Of a stretch of DNA of 64,000 nt, positions 42,497 to 51,136 are shown in pieces. Source of the stretch: UBA2279 sp034399355. GTDB taxonomy: Bacteria; Actinomycetota; Coriobacteriia; Anaerosomatales; Anaerosomataceae. Position numbers and translations under genes: made by a program. The stretch covers positions 1-64,000 of the forward strand of contig JAXMMT010000027.1 of NCBI GenBank assembly GCA_034399355.1, given 5' to 3'. The notes under the pieces were generated by a model. The model made no database searches. It saw only the letters and a program-made list of their open reading frames with translations, and was not told the origin of the DNA. The stretch's first letter is position 1. The number at the start of each line of letters is the position of its first letter.

Positions 42497-43987
42497 ATGG
42501 TCTCGTGGCCTCACTGGCTTGTCACTATCATTATTGTGCCTCTCGTCGGGGCGGTGCTGACGCCTATCGTCGGCCGAGGACGACCGAAGGTAATACCCGT
42601 GTGGTCTCTCGGCATTATGACCGCAACGTCGCTGGCCGCACTCATGCTGATCATCAGGGTGGCCCAAGAGGGACCGTTCTCTTACTTTGTTGGCGGGTGG
42701 GCACGCCCGTACGGTATCGAACTTCATTTCGATGAGTTCAGCGCGTCGGTAGGCATCATATGTTTGATCGGTTGGCTTGCGCTGCTGTTCTCCTACCACT
42801 ATGTGGCCGAGACGATCCCCGTACGCCGCGTCCCTTATTTCTACACCCTGGTCTTGCTCAACCTCGCCGGCATGATCGGGTTCGTTGTCACCGGTGACCT
42901 GTTCAACCTCTTCGTCTTCCTGGAAATCCTGTCGCTTTCCGCCTACGCGCTGGTCGCGGTAAGCGGTGAGCGCGTCGCTGAGATGGCTGCGTTCAAGTAC
43001 CTCGTCATGGGCGCCATATCCTCTATCATCGTCCTATTTTCTGTTGGGCTTCTCTACTCGGTCACAGGCAGTCTCAATATGGCCGACATCTCGTCTCGTC
43101 TCGCGGGCGTCGAACAACGACTGCCCGTCATGCTCGCACTTGCGGGTCTAGCGATGAGCTTCATGGTGAAAGCGGCGATCTTCCCGCTGCACATATGGTT
43201 GCCTGACGCGCATTCAATCGCCCCGAGTCCGGTCAGTGCTATCCTCTCGGGCCTCGTGGTGAAGGTGGGCGTCTTCGGTCTCCTGCGCGTCTACCAGATT
43301 TTCTATGGCGCGGGCACCTACGACCTAACCGGCCTGAACACGGCCCTTGTGTGGTTGGGCGCCATCTCCATCGTCATGGGCGCGTTTTTCGCCATCTTCC
43401 AGGAAGACATCAAGATGATGCTCGCCTACTCGACGATCTCGAACGTGGGCTACATCATGATGGGCCTCGGCCTAGCGTCGCAGTACGGCTTAATCGGCGC
43501 GACAGTGCACATATTCAACCACGCTCTGATCAAGGGCACGCTCTTTCTCGCCGTCGGCGCGATCATCCACAAGACGGGATACCGTACGCTCACCGACCTG
43601 CGCGGCGTGGGCAAGGCGATGCCACTGACGAGCCTAGCCGTCTCTATCGGAGCCATCTCCATCGTTGGCATCCCTCCAACTGCAGGCTTCCTGTGCAAGT
43701 GGTACATCGCCCTTGGCGCATTTCAGGCCGAGAAACCAGCGTTCGGGATCGCGCTCATCTTCGGCGCCCTGTTCATCTTCGTTTACTACATACGCATGGT
43801 GAACTCGTTCTACTTCCAGAAGCCGACACACCCCGAGATCCTTGAGGTCGGGGAGGCTCCCCTTTCCATGCTGATCCCGATTCTGGTACTCGCGACCCTA
43901 TGCCTGGTGATGGGCATCTTGGGCAGGATACCGATCAGCTTCATCGAACCCGCCGTGATCCGCATGCTCGGCCCGTTTGGGGGATAA
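42497..43987 (+). CDS. mrpD: MrpD/MnhD-like proton-translocating subunit
   Basis: A 496-residue, about 14-helix antiporter-type subunit homologous to NuoM/NuoN. Proposed channel residues are present: membrane Glu in LFVFLEILSLSAYALVA, Lys in FMVKAAIFPLHIWLPDAHS, and the second Lys in GLVVKVGVFGLLRV. It begins directly after the mrpC stop. The family drives Na+(Li+)/H+ exchange in Mrp and proton pumping in complex I. Confidence 0.92.
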   Translation: MVSWPHWLVTIIIVPLVGAVLTPIVGRGRPKVIPVWSLGIMTATSLAALMLIIRVAQEGPFSYFVGGWARPYGIELHFDEFSASVGIICLIGWLALLFSYHYVAETIPVRRVPYFYTLVLLNLAGMIGFVVTGDLFNLFVFLEILSLSAYALVAVSGERVAEMAAFKYLVMGAISSIIVLFSVGLLYSVTGSLNMADISSRLAGVEQRLPVMLALAGLAMSFMVKAAIFPLHIWLPDAHSIAPSPVSAILSGLVVKVGVFGLLRVYQIFYGAGTYDLTGLNTALVWLGAISIVMGAFFAIFQEDIKMMLAYSTISNVGYIMMGLGLASQYGLIGATVHIFNHALIKGTLFLAVGAIIHKTGYRTLTDLRGVGKAMPLTSLAVSIGAISIVGIPPTAGFLCKWYIALGAFQAEKPAFGIALIFGALFIFVYYIRMVNSFYFQKPTHPEILEVGEAPLSMLIPILVLATLCLVMGILGRIPISFIEPAVIRMLGPFGG

Positions 43988-43988
43988 G

Positions 43989-45464
43989 ATGGAAGTCGTC
44001 GATATCCGGCCGATACTCGCACCAGTGCTCTCCCTTGTCTGTGCTGGACTGATTTTCCTCACGGGTAGGCAGACTTTCTGGCGGCGGACGTGGAGCCTGC
44101 TGGCGGCCGTGCTCAAGCTCGGCGTCATCATGTCGATGCTGCCCGGGACGTTGAACGGGACCATCTACGTCTTTAAACTAATGGATTTCACACCCGGCAT
44201 CGGACTGGGGTTCCGCGTCGACGCTCTCGGCATGTTCTTTGCAATCATTTCCTCCACGCTATGGCTGCTCACGACGATCTACGCGATCGGATACATGGAA
44301 CCCGAGCAGTCCAAGGTGCGGTTCTTCGGATTCTTCGCACTATGCGTCTCCACGACCGTGGGTATTGCGTTTGCCGAGAACCTCCTCACGCTCTTCCTCT
44401 TCTACGAGAGCCTGACGATCGTCACCTACCCGCTCGTCATTCACGAGGAGACACCAGCGGCCTTCAAGGCAGGCAAGAAGTACCTCGCCTACACGCTGAT
44501 CGGTGGCGCGTTCATCTTGCTTGGCACCGTACTCACGTATCACACCGCAGGAACGCTGACCCTCAGTAAGCCCGGGATTCTCACGCTCGCTAACGGGACG
44601 CAAACTCTCACGCTGCTCTTCGTGACTCTTATCGCCGGCTTTGGCGTGAAGGCAGCCATTATGCCGCTTCACGGTTGGCTGCCAACAGCGATGGCAGCGC
44701 CGACGCCGGTGAGCGCCTTGCTGCATGCGGTCGCTGTCGTCAAGGCAGGCGCGTTCGGCATTCTGCGCGTCATATACAACGTGTTCGGCGTGGAGCTCCT
44801 CAGGCAGATGAACCTCACGGTATGGCTCGCGTGGCTCGCCGCGTTCACGATTCTCACAGCATCGTTCATTGCACTGTTCCAGGACAACTTCAAGCGACGG
44901 CTGGCATATTCGACCGTCAGCCAACTCTCCTACATAATCCTCGGCGCGGCGCTGCTGACGCCGATGGCAGCCATGGCTGCCATCGTGCACATTGCAAACC
45001 AGGCTTTCGCAAAGATAACGATGTTCTTCGTTGCCGGCGCCATCCAGCGCAAGACCGGTAAGACGTCGATTCGCGAGTTTGCCGGTATCGGTTACCAGAT
45101 GCCTTACACCATGGGCGCGTTCACGGTTGCGGCGCTAAGCTTCGTCGGGGTGCCACTGTTCGCCGGCTTCATCACAAAGTGGTACCTCTCGCTCGGTGCG
45201 CTAGAAGCCGGCGCGTGGTGGTTCGTGGTGGTGATGATAGCCAGTGCATTGCTGAACGCCGCGTACTTCCTGCCAATAGTCTACCTCGCGTACTTCAAGG
45301 CACCCCCTGGTACTCGGTTCCATGTTGACGAAGCGCCCTTGACGCTGCTCATCCCCACCGTTATATGCGCGCTGTACGTGATCGTTCTCGGTACGACCGC
45401 CGAAGTTCCTTGGATGCCCTTATCCCTGGCTCGCACGGCGGTTCAGTTCTTCTTCGGCCTGTAG
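43989..45464 (+). CDS. NuoL/NuoM-like antiporter subunit 2
   Basis: A 491-residue, multi-helix subunit of the same superfamily: FLFYESLTIVTYPLVIHEET, then GFGVKAAIMPLHGWLPTA and AVAVVKAGAFGILRV, so both conserved lysines and the membrane Glu are present. ATG 43989 sits 1 base after the previous stop. Together with its neighbours it provides a second translocation channel. Which cation it carries is not deducible. Confidence 0.9.
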   Translation: MEVVDIRPILAPVLSLVCAGLIFLTGRQTFWRRTWSLLAAVLKLGVIMSMLPGTLNGTIYVFKLMDFTPGIGLGFRVDALGMFFAIISSTLWLLTTIYAIGYMEPEQSKVRFFGFFALCVSTTVGIAFAENLLTLFLFYESLTIVTYPLVIHEETPAAFKAGKKYLAYTLIGGAFILLGTVLTYHTAGTLTLSKPGILTLANGTQTLTLLFVTLIAGFGVKAAIMPLHGWLPTAMAAPTPVSALLHAVAVVKAGAFGILRVIYNVFGVELLRQMNLTVWLAWLAAFTILTASFIALFQDNFKRRLAYSTVSQLSYIILGAALLTPMAAMAAIVHIANQAFAKITMFFVAGAIQRKTGKTSIREFAGIGYQMPYTMGAFTVAALSFVGVPLFAGFITKWYLSLGALEAGAWWFVVVMIASALLNAAYFLPIVYLAYFKAPPGTRFHVDEAPLTLLIPTVICALYVIVLGTTAEVPWMPLSLARTAVQFFFGL

Positions 45465-45477
45465 GGGGAGATAGTTC

Positions 45478-46980
45478 ATGGAGAGTCAGCTTATCGTTTC
45501 AAACATACTGCCGGCCGCGTTCTTGTTGCCCGTCCTAGCCGCTGTCGTGGTGGTCCCGATAACGCGACTCTCTGAACACGCCCGGGCCATCGGACTGACG
45601 GTGATGTGTCTGGGGACCGTCGTGGTCGCGGCAAGCTTCATACCCGGCATCCTGGACGGGCGCATTTACGAGATCTACCTGCTGCGTCTGACGCCCCAGA
45701 TCTGGATTCACATGCGCGTCGATCCGATGGGTGCGCTGTTCGGGATCACGGCGTCGGTGCTGTGGCTGCTCGCTCTGGTCTACTCCTTTGGCTACATGGC
45801 CGACGAGCACCACAAGAGTCGCTACTACGCATTCTTCATGCTGAGCCTCGCATGGACGATGGGTGTTGCCTACTCAGGAAACCTGCTGACCTTCCTTGTC
45901 TTCTACGAACTCTTCTCGATCCTGACCTACCCGCTCGTCACACACGAAGAGACCCCTGAGGCCATGGCTGCCGGTACCAAGTACATCATCTACATCCTCA
46001 TCGGCAGTTCGTTCGTTCTTCTCGCCATCGTGTTCACGTACTTCCTTGCCGGCGACCAGACGCTTGCTACCCAAGGGCTGCTCTCCATGGACATGGGCAA
46101 GGCCAACCTCATCGTGATCTTCGTGTGCTTCCTCATCGGCTTCGGGGTGAAGGCTGCGATCTTCCCGCTGCACGGATGGGTCCCCGATGCCCACCCGGCT
46201 GCACCGGCGCCGTTCTCGACCGTGCTGTCCGGCATCATGGTCGCCATAGGGACGTTCGGCATCATGCGCGTTGCCTTCAACGTCTTCGGCCTGGAACTCC
46301 TTGGCCAACTCGGCGTGATGTGTTACGTGCAGTACCTCGCCGCGTTCACGATCATCTTCGCGGCGATTCTTGCGGTGAACCAAGACAACCTCAAGCGTCG
46401 CCTCGCTTACTCGACGATCAGCCAGATGGGTTATGTCATGCTCGGTATCGCACTGCTCGGCCAAGAGGCGTTCGTCGGTGCACTCGTCCACGTCACCAAC
46501 CATGCATTCATGAAGGGCACGCTGTTCTTGTGCGTTGGTCTGCTCATCAAGCAGGCTGGCATACACAAAGTGAGCGAGCTGCGCGGCATCGCCAAGAAGA
46601 TGCCCATAACTATGGCCGCATTCTCGGTCGCCGCGCTTTCGATGATCGGTACGCCGCCGCTCTCCGGGTTCGTGAGCAAGTGGTACCTGGGTCTGGGGAC
46701 ACTCGGGGTTAAGCAGCCACTCTACCTGGCCGTGCTGCTCGGCGGCGCGCTGCTTGCAGCCATCTATCTGCTGCCCATCGTCTATTCTGCATACTTCCTA
46801 GAGCCGGAGTCTACAGAAAATGATGATTCCGTGAGCGCAACAACCCGCGAGGCGCCGCTCTCGATGCTCGTACCTGCGGTGGCCGCAGCCGGACTGACAG
46901 TCATTCTAGGTCTGTTTGCGGCCACACCCGGCCTCCCGCTCTCACTCGCACGGCTCGCAGCAAAAATCGCATTCCACTAG
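45478..46980 (+). CDS. NuoL/NuoM-like antiporter subunit 3, missing one channel lysine
   Basis: A 500-residue subunit of the same superfamily, similar in layout to the one before it: VFYELFSILTYPLVTHEETP (Glu present) and GFGVKAAIFPLHGWVPDAH (first Lys present). At the place where the other three subunits have VKAG/VKVG/IKAG it reads SGIMVAIGTFGIMRV, so the second channel lysine is replaced by Ala256. The ATG has GGGGGAGA upstream, 13 bases after the previous gene. Confidence 0.9.
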   Translation: MESQLIVSNILPAAFLLPVLAAVVVVPITRLSEHARAIGLTVMCLGTVVVAASFIPGILDGRIYEIYLLRLTPQIWIHMRVDPMGALFGITASVLWLLALVYSFGYMADEHHKSRYYAFFMLSLAWTMGVAYSGNLLTFLVFYELFSILTYPLVTHEETPEAMAAGTKYIIYILIGSSFVLLAIVFTYFLAGDQTLATQGLLSMDMGKANLIVIFVCFLIGFGVKAAIFPLHGWVPDAHPAAPAPFSTVLSGIMVAIGTFGIMRVAFNVFGLELLGQLGVMCYVQYLAAFTIIFAAILAVNQDNLKRRLAYSTISQMGYVMLGIALLGQEAFVGALVHVTNHAFMKGTLFLCVGLLIKQAGIHKVSELRGIAKKMPITMAAFSVAALSMIGTPPLSGFVSKWYLGLGTLGVKQPLYLAVLLGGALLAAIYLLPIVYSAYFLEPESTENDDSVSATTREAPLSMLVPAVAAAGLTVILGLFAATPGLPLSLARLAAKIAFH

Positions 46981-46989
46981 GGGGAAACA

Positions 46990-49614
46990 ATGGAGGGTTC
47001 TGAACACATAGCACGTAGCGCGTTACCCGCGCTGATCGTGCTGGTGCCGCTGGCATCGGCGCTGCTCGTGCGCCCGCTCGGCAAGTGGAACGAAAGTGTG
47101 CGCAACATCTACGTGGCCGTCGTGACGGGTGTGACACTGCTCATGACCGCCGGACTCGTACCGTTGATCGCCGAACATCACAAGATCACTTACTCGATAC
47201 CGGCGCTCATCGGCGAACTGAGCTTCACCGTAGACTCGTTCAGCATGCTCTTCGCACTGTTCTCGGCATTCGTGTGGTTCTGCTCCACCCTCTACTCGCT
47301 CGATTACCTCAAACACGAGAAGAAGCGTGACCGCTACCACATCACAAACCTGGTCGTGCTCGCGGCGATGCTCGGCGTCGTGCTCGCGGGCGATCTGATC
47401 ACTCTCTACGTCAGTTTCGAAGCACTCGGTCTCGTGGCGTATCTCTTTGTCGTCCATACCGAAACAGACGAAGCGAAGAAGTCATCGATCAAGTACTTCT
47501 GGATGACGGTTGTGGGCGGTTTCGCTCTCATCGGGGGCATCTTCCTCACTTACGCACTGGGTGGTACCGGCGCGATCGCGCCGGTACCTATCGAGCACAG
47601 CGCACCGATCCTGCGCTGGGCCGCATTCGCACTCCTCACGTTGGGGTTCGGTGTGAAGGCGGGCATGCTGCCCGTCCACGTGTGGCTTCCCGACGCTCAC
47701 CCGGTCGCACCGTCCCCGGCAAGTGCCCTGCTCTCAGGCGTGATGATCAAAGCAGGCGCCTACGGCATCTTCCGCACAGTGACGGCATTGTTCCGCCCCG
47801 AACTGGGCGAGCACATAGCCCACGAGTTGTGGCACTTCAGCGCTCAGATCGGGCTGGTCGTGCTGTGGATCGGTATTGCGACGATGTTCATCGGCGTTGT
47901 GATGGCCCTCGGTCAACACAACGCCAAGCGCATGCTCGCCTACCACAGCGTGAGCCAGATGGGCTTCATACTCGCGGGCATCGGCGCAGCAGGCTACCTT
48001 GGCTCGCACGGCGCGCTGGGCTACGCCGGCGGGCTCTACCACATCGTGAACCACGCGCTATTCAAGGCGTGCCTCTTCCTCGGCGTAGGCGCGGTCTTCT
48101 TCCGCACGGGCTCGCTCGACATGTACAAGCTTGGCGGACTGTGGAAGAAGATGCCGCTCACCTTCCTGTTCACGCTGATCGCGGCATGCGGTATCACGGG
48201 CATACCGCTGTTCAACGGTTTCGTGAGCAAGTGCCTTATTCACCACGCGATTGTCGAGGCCTGGGAGCTACACGAACTCGCATCGCTCGGTATCGCAGAG
48301 AAGATCTTCATGGTCACCTGCGGCGGCACCGCCTGCTCGTTCATCAAGTTGATCGGTCTCGTGTTTCTCGGCAAACCAAAAGTCGAGTATGGGCCCAAGG
48401 TCAAAGACGCACCGCCGCGCATGCTGATCGCTATGGGCCTGCTCGCAACCGCCATCATCACGCTCGGCCTCTTCCCGCAAATCGTGCTCAACGGCGTCGT
48501 GGCGCCCGGCCTGCACACCTGGGGCCTGCACTCCGACCTCATCGTGCACTACCTGGAGCACTCTTTCATGAGCATGGCCGACATCATGTCGGTCGTCACT
48601 GCGTTCGCCATCGGCTTCACGATCTTCTTCGTCGGCATGAAGTTCGGTCTCTTCCATTTGCATGCGCCCAAGTGGTTCGGCGTGGACTACTGGTATCGCA
48701 AGACGGCGGCGTGGTTCGTCGCGTTCTGTCGCTGGATTGACGAATGGTACGAGATCTACCGTCACAACATCTCAAAGCTCCTGCGCTGGCTACGCTTCCT
48801 CGTCACCGTCGTCACCGGTTCATCCGAGCCGCGTGATCAACACTTCGTGCAACAGGCACACCTGCTCCTGGAGCGTGAACGTCACGCCACGGTATGCCAT
48901 GCGATCACGATGGCCATCAGCCAGTCGCGTGAACATTCCAACGAGAAGAGCGACACAGCCTGCCAGGATATAGTCGATGCCGTTCGTGATATCGCATCCG
49001 ACATGGCGACTACGCTTTTCAAGGAGCGCTTCAGTGTCGTGTCAGACTTCGTCCGGAACGACCAGACGAATGCGATTCGGGACGTCCTCGCGCCAATAGT
49101 CTCATCGCTGTCCCAGTCCCGTGAGGCCATCGGACGGACCGCTCTCGCACTCGCCCAAAAACGCATAGCGGGTGAGGACGTACAGCCTGACATCTTGGCC
49201 TCTATGAACCGCATCCTGTCCGAGGAACACTTTGACCAGCGTCTCCATGAGTTTGCGTCGCAAACCCTCTTGCCATCCGACAGTCTGATTCCCTCGGCGG
49301 CACAGCTCTCCACGTATCGAGTCGAGGGACACAGCCGTCTGGAGCGTGCAGAGGAGTGGGCGGCGGCGTCTCGAGTCGAGGGACACAGCCGTCTGGAGCG
49401 TACGACGGCATGGGCGACAAATATAACGCGGATTGCCGTTGGAAGCGTCACGCAGGAGCGCGTGGATTGGATGACCGGCGACCGCTCGGGCATGGAAAGC
49501 GTCCTCCACACACGCCGCCAGATCCAGCGCTACGCGCGCGACATGAGCTTTAATATCGCCGTCCTCCTTATCGCGCTGCTCATCTTCCTCGCAGCGCTTG
49601 CGAATAACCTTTAG
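46990..49614 (+). CDS. NuoL/MrpA-like antiporter subunit 4 with long C-terminal extension
   Basis: An 874-residue protein. The first 590 or so residues are a NuoL/MrpA-type core: YVSFEALGLVAYLFVVHTET, GFGVKAGMLPVHVWLPDAH, SGVMIKAGAYGIFRTV, with channel Glu and both lysines intact. From about 612 an unusual, largely soluble and helical extension of some 260 residues follows, ending in a last helix (NIAVLLIALLIFLAALANNL). It contains RVEGHSRLER twice (near 777 and 795), encoded by a 31-base exact DNA repeat. The extension resembles nothing I recognise; by position it recalls the lateral HL helix of NuoL but is far longer. The terminator follows within 10 bases, so this is the last gene of the operon. 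Confidence 0.9.
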   Translation: MEGSEHIARSALPALIVLVPLASALLVRPLGKWNESVRNIYVAVVTGVTLLMTAGLVPLIAEHHKITYSIPALIGELSFTVDSFSMLFALFSAFVWFCSTLYSLDYLKHEKKRDRYHITNLVVLAAMLGVVLAGDLITLYVSFEALGLVAYLFVVHTETDEAKKSSIKYFWMTVVGGFALIGGIFLTYALGGTGAIAPVPIEHSAPILRWAAFALLTLGFGVKAGMLPVHVWLPDAHPVAPSPASALLSGVMIKAGAYGIFRTVTALFRPELGEHIAHELWHFSAQIGLVVLWIGIATMFIGVVMALGQHNAKRMLAYHSVSQMGFILAGIGAAGYLGSHGALGYAGGLYHIVNHALFKACLFLGVGAVFFRTGSLDMYKLGGLWKKMPLTFLFTLIAACGITGIPLFNGFVSKCLIHHAIVEAWELHELASLGIAEKIFMVTCGGTACSFIKLIGLVFLGKPKVEYGPKVKDAPPRMLIAMGLLATAIITLGLFPQIVLNGVVAPGLHTWGLHSDLIVHYLEHSFMSMADIMSVVTAFAIGFTIFFVGMKFGLFHLHAPKWFGVDYWYRKTAAWFVAFCRWIDEWYEIYRHNISKLLRWLRFLVTVVTGSSEPRDQHFVQQAHLLLERERHATVCHAITMAISQSREHSNEKSDTACQDIVDAVRDIASDMATTLFKERFSVVSDFVRNDQTNAIRDVLAPIVSSLSQSREAIGRTALALAQKRIAGEDVQPDILASMNRILSEEHFDQRLHEFASQTLLPSDSLIPSAAQLSTYRVEGHSRLERAEEWAAASRVEGHSRLERTTAWATNITRIAVGSVTQERVDWMTGDRSGMESVLHTRRQIQRYARDMSFNIAVLLIALLIFLAALANNL
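49317..49401. repeat. 31-base direct repeat inside the NuoL-like gene
   Basis: Bases 49317-49347 recur exactly at 49371-49401, a shift of 54 bases (18 codons), giving two RVEGHSRLER segments in the protein. A recent in-frame duplication is likely. Confidence 0.9.
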
Positions 49615-49621
49615 TCATCCG

Positions 49622-49663
49622 CAACCCGCGGCGAGGACCTCTCCTCGCCGCGGGTTGTCTATC
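49622..49663 (+). terminator. Strong terminator of the Mrp/Mbh-like operon
   Basis: CAACCCGCGGCGAGG (49622-49636) pairs perfectly over 15 bases with 49643-49657 around ACCTCT, followed by TCTAT. It lies 8 bases after the last stop codon. Confidence 0.8.
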
Positions 49664-49758
49664 ACGCCTCGTAACAGATCTGCTGGCGCACTCCGGTGCT
49701 GGAGTATAGTGGGTCGGGTACGCAAGTCCAGCCTAGCCGAACATGGGGGTGTTGCCAC

Positions 49759-50685
49759 GTGATCTTGACGGTTACCCTGAATCCGTCAGTCGATAAGGTG
49801 TTCGAGGTCTCTGGGCTCTCGCTGGGAGGCCTCAACCGTATCGGGAACACCTTCACGCAGCCCGGCGGCAAGGGCGTCAACATCGCCTTCATGCTCAGAG
49901 CGCTCGGCCACGAGATCACCGCCATGGGCTTCGCAGGCGATGGCCCCGGCCGCTTCATACAGAACTCCCTTCGTGATGCGGGTATCACCACTGCCTTCAC
50001 GCTGTTGCCGGGCAAGACACGCACGAACTACGCCCTGCTCGATCCGCAAGCGGGCTCACTGACAGAACTGCTGTCGCCGGGTCCCGAGGCGACTCCAACC
50101 GACATCGCAGTACTCCGCTCGACGTTCGAGCGCCTGTTGGGTCTTGCTGATATGGTCGTGATCGCAGGCAGCCTCCCTCCGGGTGTCGAGCCCACGTTCT
50201 GCGCGGAGCTCGTCCGCCTGGCGACGTCACGTGGAGTCCGGGTCGCCGTGAACGTCCGGGAGGAGATCATGAATGCCGCTCTCTCCGCTCGGCCATTCCT
50301 GGCCGAGCCTGATCTTCGCGACGTGACCGTGTACGGCGACTACGACCTGTCTGAACACGATGGTCGCTTGGCACTCGCTCGACATGTGGCGAAGAGCGCG
50401 GAAATCGCCGTGGTCAATGCAGGACATGAAGTCATCTGCGTCTCGGGAGAGAAGTCGGTCTCGGTGAAAGTCCCCGCATGTGGCCTTCTCGGCAGAATAC
50501 GCCTTGATGATGCGCTTATCGCTGGCGTGATCGACGCGACCACCGGCGGTGACGTGCTCGAGGACCTCGCGCGCGAAGGTGTGGCCGCCGCGCTTGCCGC
50601 CGCTTCTTCCCCCAACGGTCAGTTCACGTCCCGTGATGATATCCAATCCTGTCTTGACCGTGTCGAGGTGACTCCTGATGCCTGA
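49759..50685 (+). CDS. PfkB/LacC-family sugar kinase-like protein with altered catalytic motif
   Basis: A 308-residue ribokinase-fold protein of the 1-phosphofructokinase/LacC branch: VTLNPSVDKVFEV and QPGGKGVNIAFMLRALG near the start and a GSLPPGV block in the middle are normal. The C-terminal signature that normally reads VGAGDA or VGSGDS is GRIRLDDALIAG here (residues 245-255): the Asp may be kept but the glycine anion hole is gone. A weakened enzyme or a ligand sensor are both possible. GTG 49759 was chosen because the kinase fold begins there; TATAGT (49705-49710) is a likely -10. It overlaps the CBS gene by 8 bases. Confidence 0.82.
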   Translation: MILTVTLNPSVDKVFEVSGLSLGGLNRIGNTFTQPGGKGVNIAFMLRALGHEITAMGFAGDGPGRFIQNSLRDAGITTAFTLLPGKTRTNYALLDPQAGSLTELLSPGPEATPTDIAVLRSTFERLLGLADMVVIAGSLPPGVEPTFCAELVRLATSRGVRVAVNVREEIMNAALSARPFLAEPDLRDVTVYGDYDLSEHDGRLALARHVAKSAEIAVVNAGHEVICVSGEKSVSVKVPACGLLGRIRLDDALIAGVIDATTGGDVLEDLAREGVAAALAAASSPNGQFTSRDDIQSCLDRVEVTPDA

Positions 50686-51130
50686 CCGTAAAGTTGTCGA
50701 TATCATGACGCGCGATCTTACAGCGCTCACTCCTGAGACCAGCCTTCAGCAAGCAGCGCATCTGTTCAGTCTCATGCGCATCTCCGGGCTACCCGTCGTC
50801 GATGAGCAGCAGCGCGTGATCGGTTTCCTCTCTGAAGCCGACATCATCGATGCGATATCGCCTCGCAGCCGGGATCACTCGGGAATCTTTCTTATGGACT
50901 TCGGTGAGATCGCACGCAAGATGCGCAGTGCCAGCAATGCTGTAGTACGCGACTACATGACCGAACACCCGATCACCGTCGAAGAATCGCAGGACATCGG
51001 GAGTGTGTCCGAGATCATGCTTACCGAACACACGAAGATCCTACCGGTCGTTCGCGATGGCGTCTTGATTGGAATCGTCAACCGCGCTGACGCCTGTAGC
51101 GCGCTCATGGAAGACCACTGGGAGTCCTGA
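50678..51130 (+). CDS. CBS-pair protein
   Basis: A 150-residue protein made of two CBS motifs (VVDIMTRDLTALTPETSL with ISGLPVVDEQQRVIGFLSE, and VRDYMTEHPITVEESQDIG with LPVVRDGVLIGIVNRAD). CBS pairs bind adenine nucleotides and gate partner proteins. It lies between the PfkB-like gene (8-base overlap) and a CPA2 antiporter gene (6-base gap), so regulation of the antiporter is a natural inference. Confidence 0.9.
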   Translation: MPDRKVVDIMTRDLTALTPETSLQQAAHLFSLMRISGLPVVDEQQRVIGFLSEADIIDAISPRSRDHSGIFLMDFGEIARKMRSASNAVVRDYMTEHPITVEESQDIGSVSEIMLTEHTKILPVVRDGVLIGIVNRADACSALMEDHWES

Positions 51131-51136
51131 CATATC

